Shown here piece after piece: positions 1-9,599 of a stretch of 64,000 nt of DNA (position 1 is its first letter; each line of letters opens with the position of its first letter). Both the position numbers and the translations under genes were made by a program. Below the pieces are notes generated by a model that had not been told where the DNA came from, made no database searches, and saw nothing but the letters and a program-made list of their open reading frames with translations. Origin of the DNA: Desulfobacula toluolica Tol2 (lineage in GTDB: Bacteria; Desulfobacterota; Desulfobacteria; Desulfobacterales; Desulfobacteraceae); contig NC_018645.1 in NCBI RefSeq assembly GCF_000307105.1, forward strand, positions 1,438,578-1,502,577, in the 5' to 3' direction.

Positions 1-2414
1 ATTGAACAGGCAATTTTTTGATCGTTAAATTTGGCGGTAAATTGGGTGGAACCTGCCAAGGTTTTAATATCAGCAGATTGAAAGTCTGCATCATATCCTG
101 AGCCAAAAAAGAGAACTGTTTTTATGGCGTTATTTTCCCTGGCTTTTGCTTCAAGGATGCAGCGCCTTGGATCATCCGCAAAAAGGATTGCGGTTGCGTT
201 TTTACGGATGCCTTCAAAAATTTCCGCCTTGGCAGTTGCCACATTCTCAACACTGCCAAGTCCTTCAAGATGAACTCCTGCGGTATTGGTTACCACGGCA
301 ATATCGGGAAGTGCGATCCGGCTCAGTCTGGAGATTTCACCCGGATGGTTCATGCCCATTTCCACGATAGCCCATTCATGAGCATGGGAAAGATTTAAAA
401 GAGTCAGTGGTAAACCGATTTCATTGTTAAAATTACCAGTTGTGGCGTGGGTATGATATTGGGTTTTAAATATTTCCTGGGTGATTTTTCTTGTGGTTGT
501 TTTTCCGCTGGAACCTGTAATTGCAATTAATTTGACGTTTGAGCGCAGCCTTTGATATCGGGCCAGCTGTCCTAAGCCGGTTAAGGTATCCCTGGTTTCA
601 AAAATAATCAGACTGCTTTGAAAAATTTTTTTTCGAGTGTTTTGATCAAGAGTATCAACAAATCCTTTTTGGGTGATAAATCCTTTTATACCTTGATCAA
701 TAAGGCGTTTAATAAAAATATGTCCATCAAAAGTTTCTCCTTTAAGTGCAAGGAAAATATGGGTTTGAGCAATAGTTCTTGAATCAGTGGAGATTCCGCT
801 AAAACTATGATTTTTTTTTATGTTTGAAAAAACAGGATCTGTATTCAATGCACGGGACAGATCTTCTGTTTTCCATGCAATCGGGGTGAATTGGTCTGCA
901 AATTCAATGGCGGAGTTCTTTAGTTCTTCTTTGTCATCAAAGTGAAGGGTGCCTGTATTGGTAATTTGATAGGTTTCGTGTCCTTTTCCCGCAGCAACAA
1001 TTATATCCCCTGGTTTTGAAATGAATACAGCCTTTTTAAGAGCTTTTTTTCGGTCAACTTCAACCATGTAGCCTTTTTTGAACGGATCAAATGAAAGATC
1101 GTTTTCAGAAAGTTTATCAAAAGTGTCCAACCCTTCACAAATATCATTTATAATTTCATCAGGGTTTTCGGATCTCGGGTTGTCAGAGGTTATAATGGTA
1201 ATGTCACTTGTTTTGCAGGCAATGCAACCCATTAAGGGACGTTTTGAACGGTCCCTGTCGCCACCGCATCCGAAAACAGTGATAATTCTTTTGGGGGCCA
1301 TTTGTTTGAGCGTGGTCAGAATGGATTCAAGTGCGTCAGGCGTGTGAGCATAATCGACAAATATATACCTGTCGATCGGGGTATTGATTTTTTCCAGCCG
1401 GCCCGGAACGGCAGGGCAGTTTTCAAGCCCCTTTTTTATCTGTTCAAGTTTGATATTCAAGGCATGGGCAGCACCGGCAGCACATAAAATATTTTCCAGA
1501 TTAAATTTGCCGGTAAGCGATGTTGTTAAGTTGAATGAACCGCCGGGCAGACAAATGGTTCCTGACAACCCATGGATATCGTCTTTGACACTTTGTGCAA
1601 AAATATCTGTTTTTTTTTTTGTGCTGACAGCAAGGTTTGGACAGGCAAGAGAATTGAATAAGGATTCTCCTTTGGGGTCATCAATGTTCAGGATGGCAGG
1701 AGCATCGTTTTTTCCGTTTGACCCGAGAAACCGAGTGAAAAATCTTTTTTTGCAGTCAAAGTAGGCATCAATGGTTTTGTGATAATCCAGGTGATCCTGG
1801 GTCAGGTTTGTAAATACCCCGGCATCAAACCGGCAGAAGTCCACCCTGTTCAGGTCAAGTCCATGGGAGGAAACTTCCATGATGACATGGGTTACACCGG
1901 CCTGTTTCATGTTATAAAGGTTTTTTTGAAGATCAATGGAATCAGGAGTTGTTACAGGGGTATCAAAAGTCTGATCATTGTACCGGATATTTATGGTTCC
2001 AATGACACCGGTTGAAAATCCGCAGGCCTTGAAAATACTTTCCAGAAGCCAGGTGGTGGTGGTTTTTCCATTTGTTCCGGTGATGCCTACAAGGGTCAGG
2101 TCCTTTGACGGGTTGCCGTAAAAATTGGCTGCAATGGAGGCCATGGCAAGCCTCGTGTTTTCAACCAGTATAACATTATTTATATTTTTCGGATTGGTTT
2201 GGGCAATAACAGCCGCAGCCCCTTTTTCAAATGCCTGTTCAATATAATCGTGCCCGTCAGCCTCAAATCCTTTAATGGCAATAAACAGTCCGTTGGGCCT
2301 GATCTGTTTGGAGTTTGAAGAGATGAAAAAAATATCCGGGTCATGGATATCCATGTCCTCAAAAGGATCAGCTGCAGTCAGTGAACAATCTTTGATCAGA
2401 GCAGACAGTTTCAA
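1..2414 (-). CDS. murE/murF: MurE-MurF fusion ligase (partial, C-terminus off the left edge)
   Basis: Bifunctional peptidoglycan precursor ligase: the MurE half adds meso-diaminopimelate to UDP-MurNAc-L-Ala-D-Glu and the MurF half adds D-Ala-D-Ala, both in the cytoplasm. The frame opens at a TTG overlapping the ftsI stop (TTGA), preceded by GGAG. The MurE half (about residues 1-500) has the ATP motif GITGTNGKTTTT, the DAP-selecting DNPR motif and the late AAGKGHE motif. With no stop and no in-frame restart it continues at about residue 505 into a MurF N-domain, followed by ITGSSGKTTT and a GNFNNEIG motif. About 300 of some 460 MurF residues are in the window. Gene order matches the dcw cluster. 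MurE-MurF fusions are known (Bordetella) but uncommon. Confidence 0.9.
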   Translation of the reverse strand, partial: MKLSALIKDCSLTAADPFEDMDIHDPDIFFISSNSKQIRPNGLFIAIKGFEADGHDYIEQAFEKGAAAVIAQTNPKNINNVILVENTRLAMASIAANFYGNPSKDLTLVGITGTNGKTTTTWLLESIFKACGFSTGVIGTINIRYNDQTFDTPVTTPDSIDLQKNLYNMKQAGVTHVIMEVSSHGLDLNRVDFCRFDAGVFTNLTQDHLDYHKTIDAYFDCKKRFFTRFLGSNGKNDAPAILNIDDPKGESLFNSLACPNLAVSTKKKTDIFAQSVKDDIHGLSGTICLPGGSFNLTTSLTGKFNLENILCAAGAAHALNIKLEQIKKGLENCPAVPGRLEKINTPIDRYIFVDYAHTPDALESILTTLKQMAPKRIITVFGCGGDRDRSKRPLMGCIACKTSDITIITSDNPRSENPDEIINDICEGLDTFDKLSENDLSFDPFKKGYMVEVDRKKALKKAVFISKPGDIIVAAGKGHETYQITNTGTLHFDDKEELKNSAIEFADQFTPIAWKTEDLSRALNTDPVFSNIKKNHSFSGISTDSRTIAQTHIFLALKGETFDGHIFIKRLIDQGIKGFITQKGFVDTLDQNTRKKIFQSSLIIFETRDTLTGLGQLARYQRLRSNVKLIAITGSSGKTTTRKITQEIFKTQYHTHATTGNFNNEIGLPLTLLNLSHAHEWAIVEMGMNHPGEISRLSRIALPDIAVVTNTAGVHLEGLGSVENVATAKAEIFEGIRKNATAILFADDPRRCILEAKARENNAIKTVLFFGSGYDADFQSADIKTLAGSTQFTAKFNDQKIACS

Positions 2415-4144
2415 GTTTTTTCTCCGCTTGATAATAAGGCGATCATATTCTTGCTTTTTTCAGGGGGTATATTTAAATAATTAAAGGATTCAGCCATAAT
2501 GCTTTTAAAGGCTGGAGCTGCCACATCCCCGCCATAATATTGTTTTCTGGGTTCATCTACAACCACCAGAATGGCAAGTTCAGGGTTGCCCTGTGGTGCA
2601 AACCCCCCGAAAACCGAGATATAGTTTCTTTTTGAATATCCTTTGCGTTTCTCCATGGCTTTTTGAGCTGTTCCTGTTTTGCCGCAAACCGAATATCCGT
2701 TCATGGCTGCTTTTGTGCCTGTACCTTCTTCTTTTACGGCAAGGCTCATCATTCTTTTGACCTGCCCGGCAATTTTTGAGGATACTACTTGTCTGATTCT
2801 TTCAGGGTGATACACTTTTATATCTTTTCCTGTGTTGGATATGATTTTTTTTATCAACATGGGTTTCATAAGGTTCCCGTCGTTTGCAATGGCGCTGATA
2901 CCGGAGATCAGCTGTATGGCGGAAACAGAAACGCCCTGGCCAAAAGATATGGCACCGGCATCAATATTAGACCATTTTCGATATGGGCTCAGGTTGCCCG
3001 ATGTCTCTCCTGGACATCCAACCATGGTTTTATCCCCGAATCCAAAAGCCACAAGATGGTTGTGCAAGGATCTTTTTCCAATTGTTTGTACAATTTTTGC
3101 AGCACCTATATTACTTGAGAACTTGATGATCTGGTTGATGGAAAGCCAGTCATGGGGATGGGTGTCATGAATGGTAAATGTTCCGATTTTATAGTTTCCG
3201 TTTTCACAAAAAAAGATGGATTGTGGTTCGAAACCCTTTTCAAGTGCGGCAGCTGCAGTAAAGACCTTCATGACAGACCCCGGCTCAAACGCATCGGTGA
3301 CGGCGCGGTTTCTGAAGACTGATCTGTCATGTTCTTTAAAATTGTTTGGGTTGAATTTTGGAAAATGTGCAATGGAAAGCAATTCACCGGTTTGAGGCCT
3401 CATCACCAAGGCTATTCCTGATTTTGCCCGGTGAGCCATTACGGTTTTTTCAAGGGTTTTCTCACTTAAAAATTGGATTTTTTTATCAATTGTCAGAACA
3501 ATGGAGTTTCCTCTCAATTCAACTCTTTTTTTCTTGTCAAGATCAAGGTTGCCTCCATTTCCGTCCCGTTTCATATTTATTCTCGCTGAACTGCCTTTCA
3601 TAACAGAGTCATACTTGAACTCAAGGCCCTCAAGACCGGAATCTTCAGCACCTGTAAACCCTATGACTTGTGCTGCAAGAGTCCTGTTGGGATAAAATCT
3701 TTTAGAATCAGTTTCAAAATAAATTCCCGTCAAATTTAATTGCCGAATTTGACCGGCCTGATCCGGGGAAATTTTTTTGGCCACCCAGGCGAACGTACGC
3801 TTGGATGAAAGGGTGTTTTGAAGTTCTTTTTGATTGATATCCAATATGTTGGAAATTTTTTCAGCAGCATCTTTCGGGTTTTTTATTTTTAAAGGACAGG
3901 CTGTAATGGAGACAGCATCAATGCTGGTGGCAAGTTTGTTCATGCTTCTGTCCAGAATCTGTCCTCGTTCCCCGTGAATTGTGAAATGTCTTGAATAATC
4001 GTCTTCAGCTTTTCGGGTCAGTTCTTTGGCCTTAAAAATCTGAATATCAAAGGATTTTGCTCCAAGAAAGAAAATTGATGCAACGATCAGAATTTGAACG
4101 ATAATGATTCTGTGTTTCATATCTGTGTTAAAATCATTTGACAT
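2411..4144 (-). CDS. ftsI: Penicillin-binding protein FtsI, septal transpeptidase
   Basis: Class B penicillin-binding protein that cross-links septal peptidoglycan in the periplasm. It has 577 residues with one N-terminal membrane anchor (about residues 11-30). The transpeptidase domain shows the three active-site motifs in order: SVMK (SxxK, after FEPG), SSN (SxN) and KTG in CGKTGTAQ. The C-terminus is short and has no PASTA repeats. The start shares one base with the ftsL stop and the end overlaps the murE start, so it is translationally coupled on both sides. In a dcw cluster this is FtsI (PBP3) rather than an elongation PBP2. Confidence 0.94.
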   Translation of the reverse strand: MSNDFNTDMKHRIIIVQILIVASIFFLGAKSFDIQIFKAKELTRKAEDDYSRHFTIHGERGQILDRSMNKLATSIDAVSITACPLKIKNPKDAAEKISNILDINQKELQNTLSSKRTFAWVAKKISPDQAGQIRQLNLTGIYFETDSKRFYPNRTLAAQVIGFTGAEDSGLEGLEFKYDSVMKGSSARINMKRDGNGGNLDLDKKKRVELRGNSIVLTIDKKIQFLSEKTLEKTVMAHRAKSGIALVMRPQTGELLSIAHFPKFNPNNFKEHDRSVFRNRAVTDAFEPGSVMKVFTAAAALEKGFEPQSIFFCENGNYKIGTFTIHDTHPHDWLSINQIIKFSSNIGAAKIVQTIGKRSLHNHLVAFGFGDKTMVGCPGETSGNLSPYRKWSNIDAGAISFGQGVSVSAIQLISGISAIANDGNLMKPMLIKKIISNTGKDIKVYHPERIRQVVSSKIAGQVKRMMSLAVKEEGTGTKAAMNGYSVCGKTGTAQKAMEKRKGYSKRNYISVFGGFAPQGNPELAILVVVDEPRKQYYGGDVAAPAFKSIMAESFNYLNIPPEKSKNMIALLSSGEKT

Positions 4145-4461
4145 TAACCGTCTTCCCCTGAAAGATAAATGGTTTGGTCCAAGGTATGTGTTGAAAGGCT
4201 CAACCTGGTTTTTGCAATCCTTGTAATTCGATCGTCTGATTTGAGTCTGTCTCTTTCAACAGACAGGGCCTTTTGATAAGAAATTTTCTTTGAATACTCA
4301 CCCTGTGCTTTGGAAACCCGTAAAATAGTATGGGTGGATTCCGTCCTGATCCAGGTGTGAACCAAAAGCTCACAGAAAATAAGGCAAATGATGATAATCC
4401 AGTGGAATCCGGCCTTTTGTATTTGATCAGCCTTTCTGTGTATGTTGTTTTTTAATGTCAT
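4144..4461 (-). CDS. ftsL: Cell division protein FtsL-like
   Basis: Small bitopic division protein of 105 residues: a charged cytoplasmic N-terminus, one membrane helix (about residues 19-36), and a periplasmic region of heptad-like charged residues ending in a short tail. FtsL is recognised mainly by position between rsmH and ftsI, size and topology, since its sequence is poorly conserved. Three bases separate it from rsmH and its stop overlaps the ftsI start. It would bridge FtsB/FtsQ and FtsI at the septum. Confidence 0.82.
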   Translation of the reverse strand: MTLKNNIHRKADQIQKAGFHWIIIICLIFCELLVHTWIRTESTHTILRVSKAQGEYSKKISYQKALSVERDRLKSDDRITRIAKTRLSLSTHTLDQTIYLSGEDG

Positions 4462-4464
4462 TAG

Positions 4465-5403
4465 TTATATTTTTTGAGCCACCCTTAATTTTGAGCTTCT
4501 GGCCATGGGGTTTTGGTCTATTTCCTGTTTAGTCGGAATCAATGGCTTTTTGAAAATTGATTTTATTTGCGGAACAAATCCGCACAAACAGACTGGAAGA
4601 CTTTTTGGACATGTGCATCCGTTCTCAAATTTTCGCAACGATTGCTTTACGATACGATCTTCTAAAGAATGAAAAGAGATGATACAAACCCGTCCATCCT
4701 TTAAAAGAAGAGAAGGTACAATTTTCATGAATTTTTCAAGCTGTTCAAGTTCCCTGTTTACTACGATCCTTAATGCCTGGAATACTCTTGTTGCAGGATG
4801 TATGCGCTGGCTGTATATGTTTTTTGCAGGGATGGCTTTTGTGATGATTTGTGCCAGTTCAAAACTTGTATGAATGGGGTTTTGCTTTCTTTGTTCAATG
4901 ATCCGTTTTGCAATACGCCTTGAAAATTTTTCTTCACCAAACTTAAAGAAAATATCAATCAGTTCACTCTCCTTGAATGAATTGATAATCTCAAAAGCTG
5001 TCAGATCATTTCGCATGTCCATTCGCATATCCAATGGTTCATCCTTGTTAAAACTAAACCCTCGTCTGGCGTGTTTTAATTGGTTCAGTGAAAAGCCCAG
5101 ATCAAGAACTATCGAGTTTACACCTTTGATTCCGTTAGCATCTAAAATTTCCGGAAGATCGGAAAAATTGTTGTGAAACAACAGCACATTTTTTTTGAAC
5201 GGTTGTAAAATCTTTTCAGCATGATTAATTGCATCTAAATCCTGATCAATGCCGATAAGCAAGCCATCAGGAAGGATTGCCTTTAAGGTTGAAAGTGCGT
5301 GGCCTGCTCCGCCTAAGGTACAATCCACAGCAATGTTTCCTGGTTGAAGGTTTTGCTGCTCATGCACCTGCCGGGGCATTACAGAAGTATGCTCAAAGCC
5401 CAT
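4465..5403 (-). CDS. rsmH: 16S rRNA (cytosine-1402-N4)-methyltransferase RsmH
   Basis: SAM-dependent methyltransferase (MraW) that N4-methylates C1402 in the 16S rRNA decoding centre. It has 312 residues, the family length. Visible motifs are the VDCTLGGAGH SAM-binding loop near residue 26, GIDQDLDAI, and the conserved FSFNKDEPLDMRMD and HPATRVFQALRI blocks. The C-terminal CTCPKSLPVCLCG is the usual cysteine cluster. It lies 3 bases after mraZ in the dcw operon. Confidence 0.96.
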   Translation of the reverse strand: MGFEHTSVMPRQVHEQQNLQPGNIAVDCTLGGAGHALSTLKAILPDGLLIGIDQDLDAINHAEKILQPFKKNVLLFHNNFSDLPEILDANGIKGVNSIVLDLGFSLNQLKHARRGFSFNKDEPLDMRMDMRNDLTAFEIINSFKESELIDIFFKFGEEKFSRRIAKRIIEQRKQNPIHTSFELAQIITKAIPAKNIYSQRIHPATRVFQALRIVVNRELEQLEKFMKIVPSLLLKDGRVCIISFHSLEDRIVKQSLRKFENGCTCPKSLPVCLCGFVPQIKSIFKKPLIPTKQEIDQNPMARSSKLRVAQKI

Positions 5404-5406
5404 ATT

Positions 5407-5847
5407 TTATAATCCAAGAGAGGCGATTTCCTCTCTTACTTCCTCTCTTTGGAGTTCCTGTTCCATTTGTTTGTTGATTTTTTCCCATTGATCCCGTGAC
5501 CATATCTCAAATCGATCCAGATTGCCCACAAGAGCAATTTCTTTTTCAAGTCCTGCATAGTCTCTTAAATTTTTTGGGATCAGGATACGATCCTGCTTGT
5601 CACATCTGCATTCACAGGAGTTGCCCAGAAAAAACCTTCTAAAATTTACCATGGCACTGCTTTTTGCTGACAAAATCCTGTTTTCCACTTTTTCCCATTC
5701 GCTAAAAGCATAAGCGTATAAGCACCCGTCCTTGTTTGAAACCATGACCCCGTAAAATTTATCAGCCTTTAAAATATTCCTGAATCTTGATGGAATAATC
5801 ACCCGGCCTTTGGAATCAATGGTATGAAAAGAGCTAGATCTAAACAC
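5407..5847 (-). CDS. mraZ: MraZ, DNA-binding regulator of the dcw operon
   Basis: AbrB-like swapped-hairpin DNA-binding protein of 146 residues with two MraZ half-domains; the first contains IDSKGRVIIPSRFR and the second CDKQDRILIPKNLR. It normally oligomerises as a ring and represses its own operon by binding tandem repeats near the promoter. The start is GTG at 5847, the only start that keeps the conserved N-terminus. First gene of the division operon; putative binding repeats lie 33-57 bp upstream. Confidence 0.94.
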   Translation of the reverse strand: MFRSSSFHTIDSKGRVIIPSRFRNILKADKFYGVMVSNKDGCLYAYAFSEWEKVENRILSAKSSAMVNFRRFFLGNSCECRCDKQDRILIPKNLRDYAGLEKEIALVGNLDRFEIWSRDQWEKINKQMEQELQREEVREEIASLGL

Positions 5848-5879
5848 TTAATTTAAGCCTTTATTAAAGATGAGCTTAT

Positions 5880-5904
5880 CCACTTTTCAACCACTTTGCT
5901 CCAC
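5880..5904 (-). promoter_or_regulatory. Putative MraZ operator: three GTGG repeats
   Basis: On the minus strand three GTGG units recur at 10- and 11-bp steps (GTGGAGCAAA, GTGGTTGAAAA, GTGGATAAG). The motif and one-turn spacing match MraZ boxes known in other bacteria (TGGG or AAAGTG repeats). They begin directly after the -10 element, where bound MraZ would block initiation. Confidence 0.72.
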
Positions 5905-5932
5905 ATTCTACGAAAAATAAGGACTAAGTCAA
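5905..5932 (-). promoter_or_regulatory. Predicted promoter of the mraZ/dcw operon
   Basis: Read on the minus strand: -35 TTGACT (5927-5932), 16-bp spacer, -10 TAGAAT (5905-5910). It is the best sigma-70-like pair upstream of mraZ and lies next to the MraZ repeats. Confidence 0.6.
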
Positions 5933-6036
5933 GAAAAAAATAAATTTTTGTTAGAAAAAACATGTATGGCTTAATTGTTATTTCGGAGTAAAAATTATAG
6001 ATAAAAACTGGGTGAGTTGGTGCTGCTTATATTAAT

Positions 6037-6222
6037 AAGGGCTGTTTAAAATAAAGGACGAATAGCCCTTTTATATAATGTTTTGACACATCAAGCTGGA
6101 TGGAGCTGAAAGGGAAAAGGGGGAGAAAAGTGGAGTCCATGGATGTGATGACTTGCTTGCTTAATCTAATATTATATTAGACAAAACAAATACTTATAGC
6201 GGCAATAAAATGAACAGCCCTT
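6037..6222. repeat. 186-bp stretch bounded by 10-bp inverted repeats (MITE-like or hairpin)
   Basis: AAGGGCTGTT (6037-6046) and AACAGCCCTT (6213-6222) are exact inverted repeats bounding an AT-rich segment with no convincing gene. The left arm can also pair with a nearer AGCCCTT (6064-6070) followed by T residues, so part may simply be a terminator hairpin. The rest of the gap 5933-6349 holds nothing else I can name. Confidence 0.3.
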
Positions 6223-6349
6223 TGTTTGAACATAAGTTTTATGAAAATACATATCAACCCGAGGAAAAATACCATAATAAGAACAAACAGAATGGTAATG
6301 ATCCATTGATAGGGTTGATATGAAATTTTTAAAAAAAAGGTTCACTTTT

Positions 6350-7381
6350 TTAAGGGACAGGTTTTAAATTAGCCTCTTCCTTGCTTAAATCTATATCTTT
6401 CGGGCTTAAGTCGGCCTTTTCCTGATTTAACAGTTTTTCAATATTTGACACAATTTCTTTGCCGTTGAACTGGCTCAGCTCAAAGACATACTCATTCATC
6501 GAAGAAATTCCGATCAAATTATCAGGATTGTCGGTTTTAAAAAGTGTTAACTCTATTTCGGCTTCATTTTTAAGAGTTATCTTGCACAGGGGAAGGGATT
6601 TCTCCAGTTCGTTTTTAGAAGGAACAGACACATATTTTTTACATTCCAGAAACGCAACAGAGGACAGAAGATTTGACACAGCTTCTTTGTCGGCAGACGT
6701 TCCGTCTTCAGCCGTCCAGGTGATTTCTGTCTTTTTTTTGTTTGATTCTTTTGGGTCGGATTCTTTTGGACTCGATTTTTTTGGGTCCTTTTCATCTTCT
6801 TTTAAAATCAGTGTTTTGGATACCCCTTCTTTTTCAATGGTAAATTGTTTTATGGAGGCTTGCTTGAACTCCAATACTTTTTTATCTCTGAAATCATCCT
6901 GGGGCTTGTCAAAATAAGATTTAAAACTGCCGTTGGCATGATAGATGTTTTTATCATTTGCCAGCATGACAAACGTATGGTTAAAAGACGGCGCGGTTTT
7001 TCCCAGGGTAAATTCAAAAATGGTCTTTTCGTCTTGTACCAGTTTAACACGGATATGATGTTCATTATCAAGCTCGTATCTTTTAAGGTCGCCTTTTTGA
7101 GACACCAGGGCGGAAAGCTTAAAAGTTTTGATTGTATCCAGCATGTTTTCCACAGCAGGTGAGTCTGCAGGATATTCTTTGTCGGTCAGAACCCAGTTTT
7201 TTCCTTTTTTTGTAAATGCTATGGCTCCTTCTTTTTTATCCAGGGTGAGACTCGTGATTTTGGCAACATCTATTTGGGGAATTTCAGGCAGTGTATAATG
7301 GTCTTTGTTGCCTTTATAAAACAAAAGATATGCACCCAATATCAAGATGAGTGCGATCAGGATCATGTATTCTTTTTTCAT
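6350..7381 (-). CDS. DUF4340-family protein of a Gld-type ABC system
   Basis: Protein of 343 residues with an N-terminal membrane helix (about 5-20, ILIALILILGAYLLF), then a large extracytoplasmic region resembling DUF4340 (AITSLTLDKKEGAIAFTKKGKNW-type repeats, KRYELD). A lysine/serine-rich linker (KKSSPKESDPKESNKKK) splits two homologous halves. I chose the ATG at 7381 because AGAGGAA precedes it; longer frames run into the upstream gene. It follows gldG by 13 bp and is the last gene of the operon, the usual place for this partner. Function is not established. Confidence 0.75.
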   Translation of the reverse strand: MKKEYMILIALILILGAYLLFYKGNKDHYTLPEIPQIDVAKITSLTLDKKEGAIAFTKKGKNWVLTDKEYPADSPAVENMLDTIKTFKLSALVSQKGDLKRYELDNEHHIRVKLVQDEKTIFEFTLGKTAPSFNHTFVMLANDKNIYHANGSFKSYFDKPQDDFRDKKVLEFKQASIKQFTIEKEGVSKTLILKEDEKDPKKSSPKESDPKESNKKKTEITWTAEDGTSADKEAVSNLLSSVAFLECKKYVSVPSKNELEKSLPLCKITLKNEAEIELTLFKTDNPDNLIGISSMNEYVFELSQFNGKEIVSNIEKLLNQEKADLSPKDIDLSKEEANLKPVP

Positions 7382-7394
7382 GAGTTCATTCCTC

Positions 7395-9590
7395 TTAAGC
7401 GTTAAAACGGTTGGCGATTTTCTTTTTTCTGGCTGTTCTTTTGGCAAGCACACCCAGTCCGAACAAGATGACCAGAACAGGCAGGATAATAATATTAAAC
7501 GCTTTGATAATGCTCCTGGCAAGCGGTGTGGTTTGGGCAACGGGATTCAATGTCTGTTGCTTGCTTCTCAGTTGGGCGATTTTATCGTCACCATTGAGAT
7601 GATCAATAATGTTTAAGATAAAGGTGGCATTGGTTGATCGGCCCTGTGGGTCCAGCATATTGTCCTGAAGCATCTGTGAGCATGGAAGGATGAAAAGTTT
7701 GGCAGTCTTGGATGTTTCTATAAAGGTGTTTTCGGCGCTTAACCCTGTAAATTTATTGTTTTCCAGGGTGGACTCGGTATTGTTTTCTTTGTTGTCTTCA
7801 TTAATATCTTTTTCTCCCATATCTTTTTCAGGTATGGCTTTGCCTTTAAAGAAACTTGTGAAATTGCCTTCAAGCAGATAGGCAAGATCATAGGATTTCA
7901 TCTCATCCTCATTTGCCGGTGGCCGGATGAACATGGGGTTTAAATTAATAGAGTCTTCCATCAACCATGATTCATCAGATGAAGACAAAAGTTTTGTTGC
8001 TGTAACTTGTGTTGTATCAATGTTTTTTTCCACAAGCTCAAGAGGCGAAATCTGCATGGCAACAAGCCCTTTGATATTGTCCATGAATTGAGGTGTGTTG
8101 TTGATGGTATTTTCTTTTAACATGGGGGCAAAATATATGTTTTGTTCTCCGCCTCCCATATTTTGTGGAACTTGCTGTGTATAGGATTGTTTGTCCAATA
8201 CATATGCTTTTTTTATTTTTATGCCGTAATGGTTTAATAGGGCTTCAAGTCCGGTGTCAATGGGCTCGTATCTTGGCGGCATACCCATTCCCATACTGTT
8301 TTGTTGAGGCATGATTTCATTAAAAGAGTCCGAGATAAACGCAATGTTTGTTCCTTTCATCAGTGCCTGATCAATCTGGAACAGTTCATAATCTGAAAAT
8401 TTCTGGGTGGGCCTTGCAATAATAAGACAGTTTAACCCGTCCGGAATCGGCCCGTCTTTTAAATCAAGCTGTTTGATTGAATATCGTGAAGACACAAGCG
8501 TGTTAAGCACCTGCATGCCGCTTGAAGGCATTCCCTGCATCATGGCCAGTCTGTCCGGCATAAGGGAATGGGTTCCATGGCCTGATAAAAATCCGATATC
8601 CTTGTTAATCCCGATGAGTTTTTCCACAACCGAATTGAGTTCTTCTTCCAGTTCGCCCGGATTTGCCATTTGATAGGTCGTGCCGATAATGGGAAGTTCC
8701 AAAGCACTGATAAGGGGCAGTGTATTTGTTTTACCGTTAAATTCAATGACAAGACCTGCGGCTCCATGTCCGGCTGAAATGTTTTTTTCAGGAATAGCGG
8801 GCCATGAAAGTGCCATTAAATTGTATTTTTTACTCACAGTATCAAGATTTTTTTTGTCTGAAATATCAATATGTTTTAATTCAAGGATGCCAAGGATCTT
8901 ATTATTGAGCTTTTCAATGGTATCTGCCACAGCTTTGTTCAGCATCGGCAGTTGGTCAAGCCCTATCAGGGGAGCTATGGTATTCAAAGAGTTTGATAAA
9001 TACATATTGACTTGGACTTTGTCTTTGAGCTGCAACAAGGCGCTTACTTTGTTGTTCAGCTTCTGGATAGCGCCTGTAAGCTGGTATTCAAGACCATTTG
9101 TGGAGGTTATGGTTTCAATTTTTTCAATCAGGTCTCCGTGGATTATGACCAGGCCCATATAGGCATTTTTAAATTTAACCTCATCATTTTCCATAATCCT
9201 TATCTGAACCGGCTGTATCCCGTAATCTTTTGCCATGTCACGGTTTTCGTCGGTATTCTGGGTCAGGTCCCCTTCTTCCGGGGTGACATTATAAAAGGTA
9301 TAGTTGAAAAATTTACCGCCTCTTGCAGCATATTCTTCCAGCAGATCCCTAAGATATCGTTCCGTATTGTTGTGTGGTGCGGGCAGGTCTTTTGAGAAAA
9401 ACACCTTGATGGTCAAGGGTTCAGACAAGGTTGCCACAACATCCTTGCTGGCGGGTGACAGCGAATATAGTTTGTCATCTGTCAGGTCTGCCCTGAAAAA
9501 AAGGGTGATCCCTGCAAAGTTAAGCAATACAATGACTGCAAGATATAAAATAAATTTAAAGTAGTTTTCTTTCATTGAAAAATTACCCAT
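7395..9590 (-). CDS. GldG-like auxiliary ABC transport protein
   Basis: Protein of 731 residues with an N-terminal membrane helix, a long extracytoplasmic region of the GldG / ABC-transport-auxiliary type (LYSLSPASKDVVATLSEPLTIKVFFSKDLP is characteristic), and a C-terminal helix (IIILPVLVILFGLGVLA) ending in a basic tail. An alternative start is 15 bases inside (MKENY). It lies between the ABC permease and the DUF4340 gene. In Bacteroidetes GldG supports gliding; in Proteobacteria the homologues are uncharacterised exporters. Confidence 0.85.
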   Translation of the reverse strand: MGNFSMKENYFKFILYLAVIVLLNFAGITLFFRADLTDDKLYSLSPASKDVVATLSEPLTIKVFFSKDLPAPHNNTERYLRDLLEEYAARGGKFFNYTFYNVTPEEGDLTQNTDENRDMAKDYGIQPVQIRIMENDEVKFKNAYMGLVIIHGDLIEKIETITSTNGLEYQLTGAIQKLNNKVSALLQLKDKVQVNMYLSNSLNTIAPLIGLDQLPMLNKAVADTIEKLNNKILGILELKHIDISDKKNLDTVSKKYNLMALSWPAIPEKNISAGHGAAGLVIEFNGKTNTLPLISALELPIIGTTYQMANPGELEEELNSVVEKLIGINKDIGFLSGHGTHSLMPDRLAMMQGMPSSGMQVLNTLVSSRYSIKQLDLKDGPIPDGLNCLIIARPTQKFSDYELFQIDQALMKGTNIAFISDSFNEIMPQQNSMGMGMPPRYEPIDTGLEALLNHYGIKIKKAYVLDKQSYTQQVPQNMGGGEQNIYFAPMLKENTINNTPQFMDNIKGLVAMQISPLELVEKNIDTTQVTATKLLSSSDESWLMEDSINLNPMFIRPPANEDEMKSYDLAYLLEGNFTSFFKGKAIPEKDMGEKDINEDNKENNTESTLENNKFTGLSAENTFIETSKTAKLFILPCSQMLQDNMLDPQGRSTNATFILNIIDHLNGDDKIAQLRSKQQTLNPVAQTTPLARSIIKAFNIIILPVLVILFGLGVLAKRTARKKKIANRFNA

Positions 9591-9599
9591 TGTTTCTCC

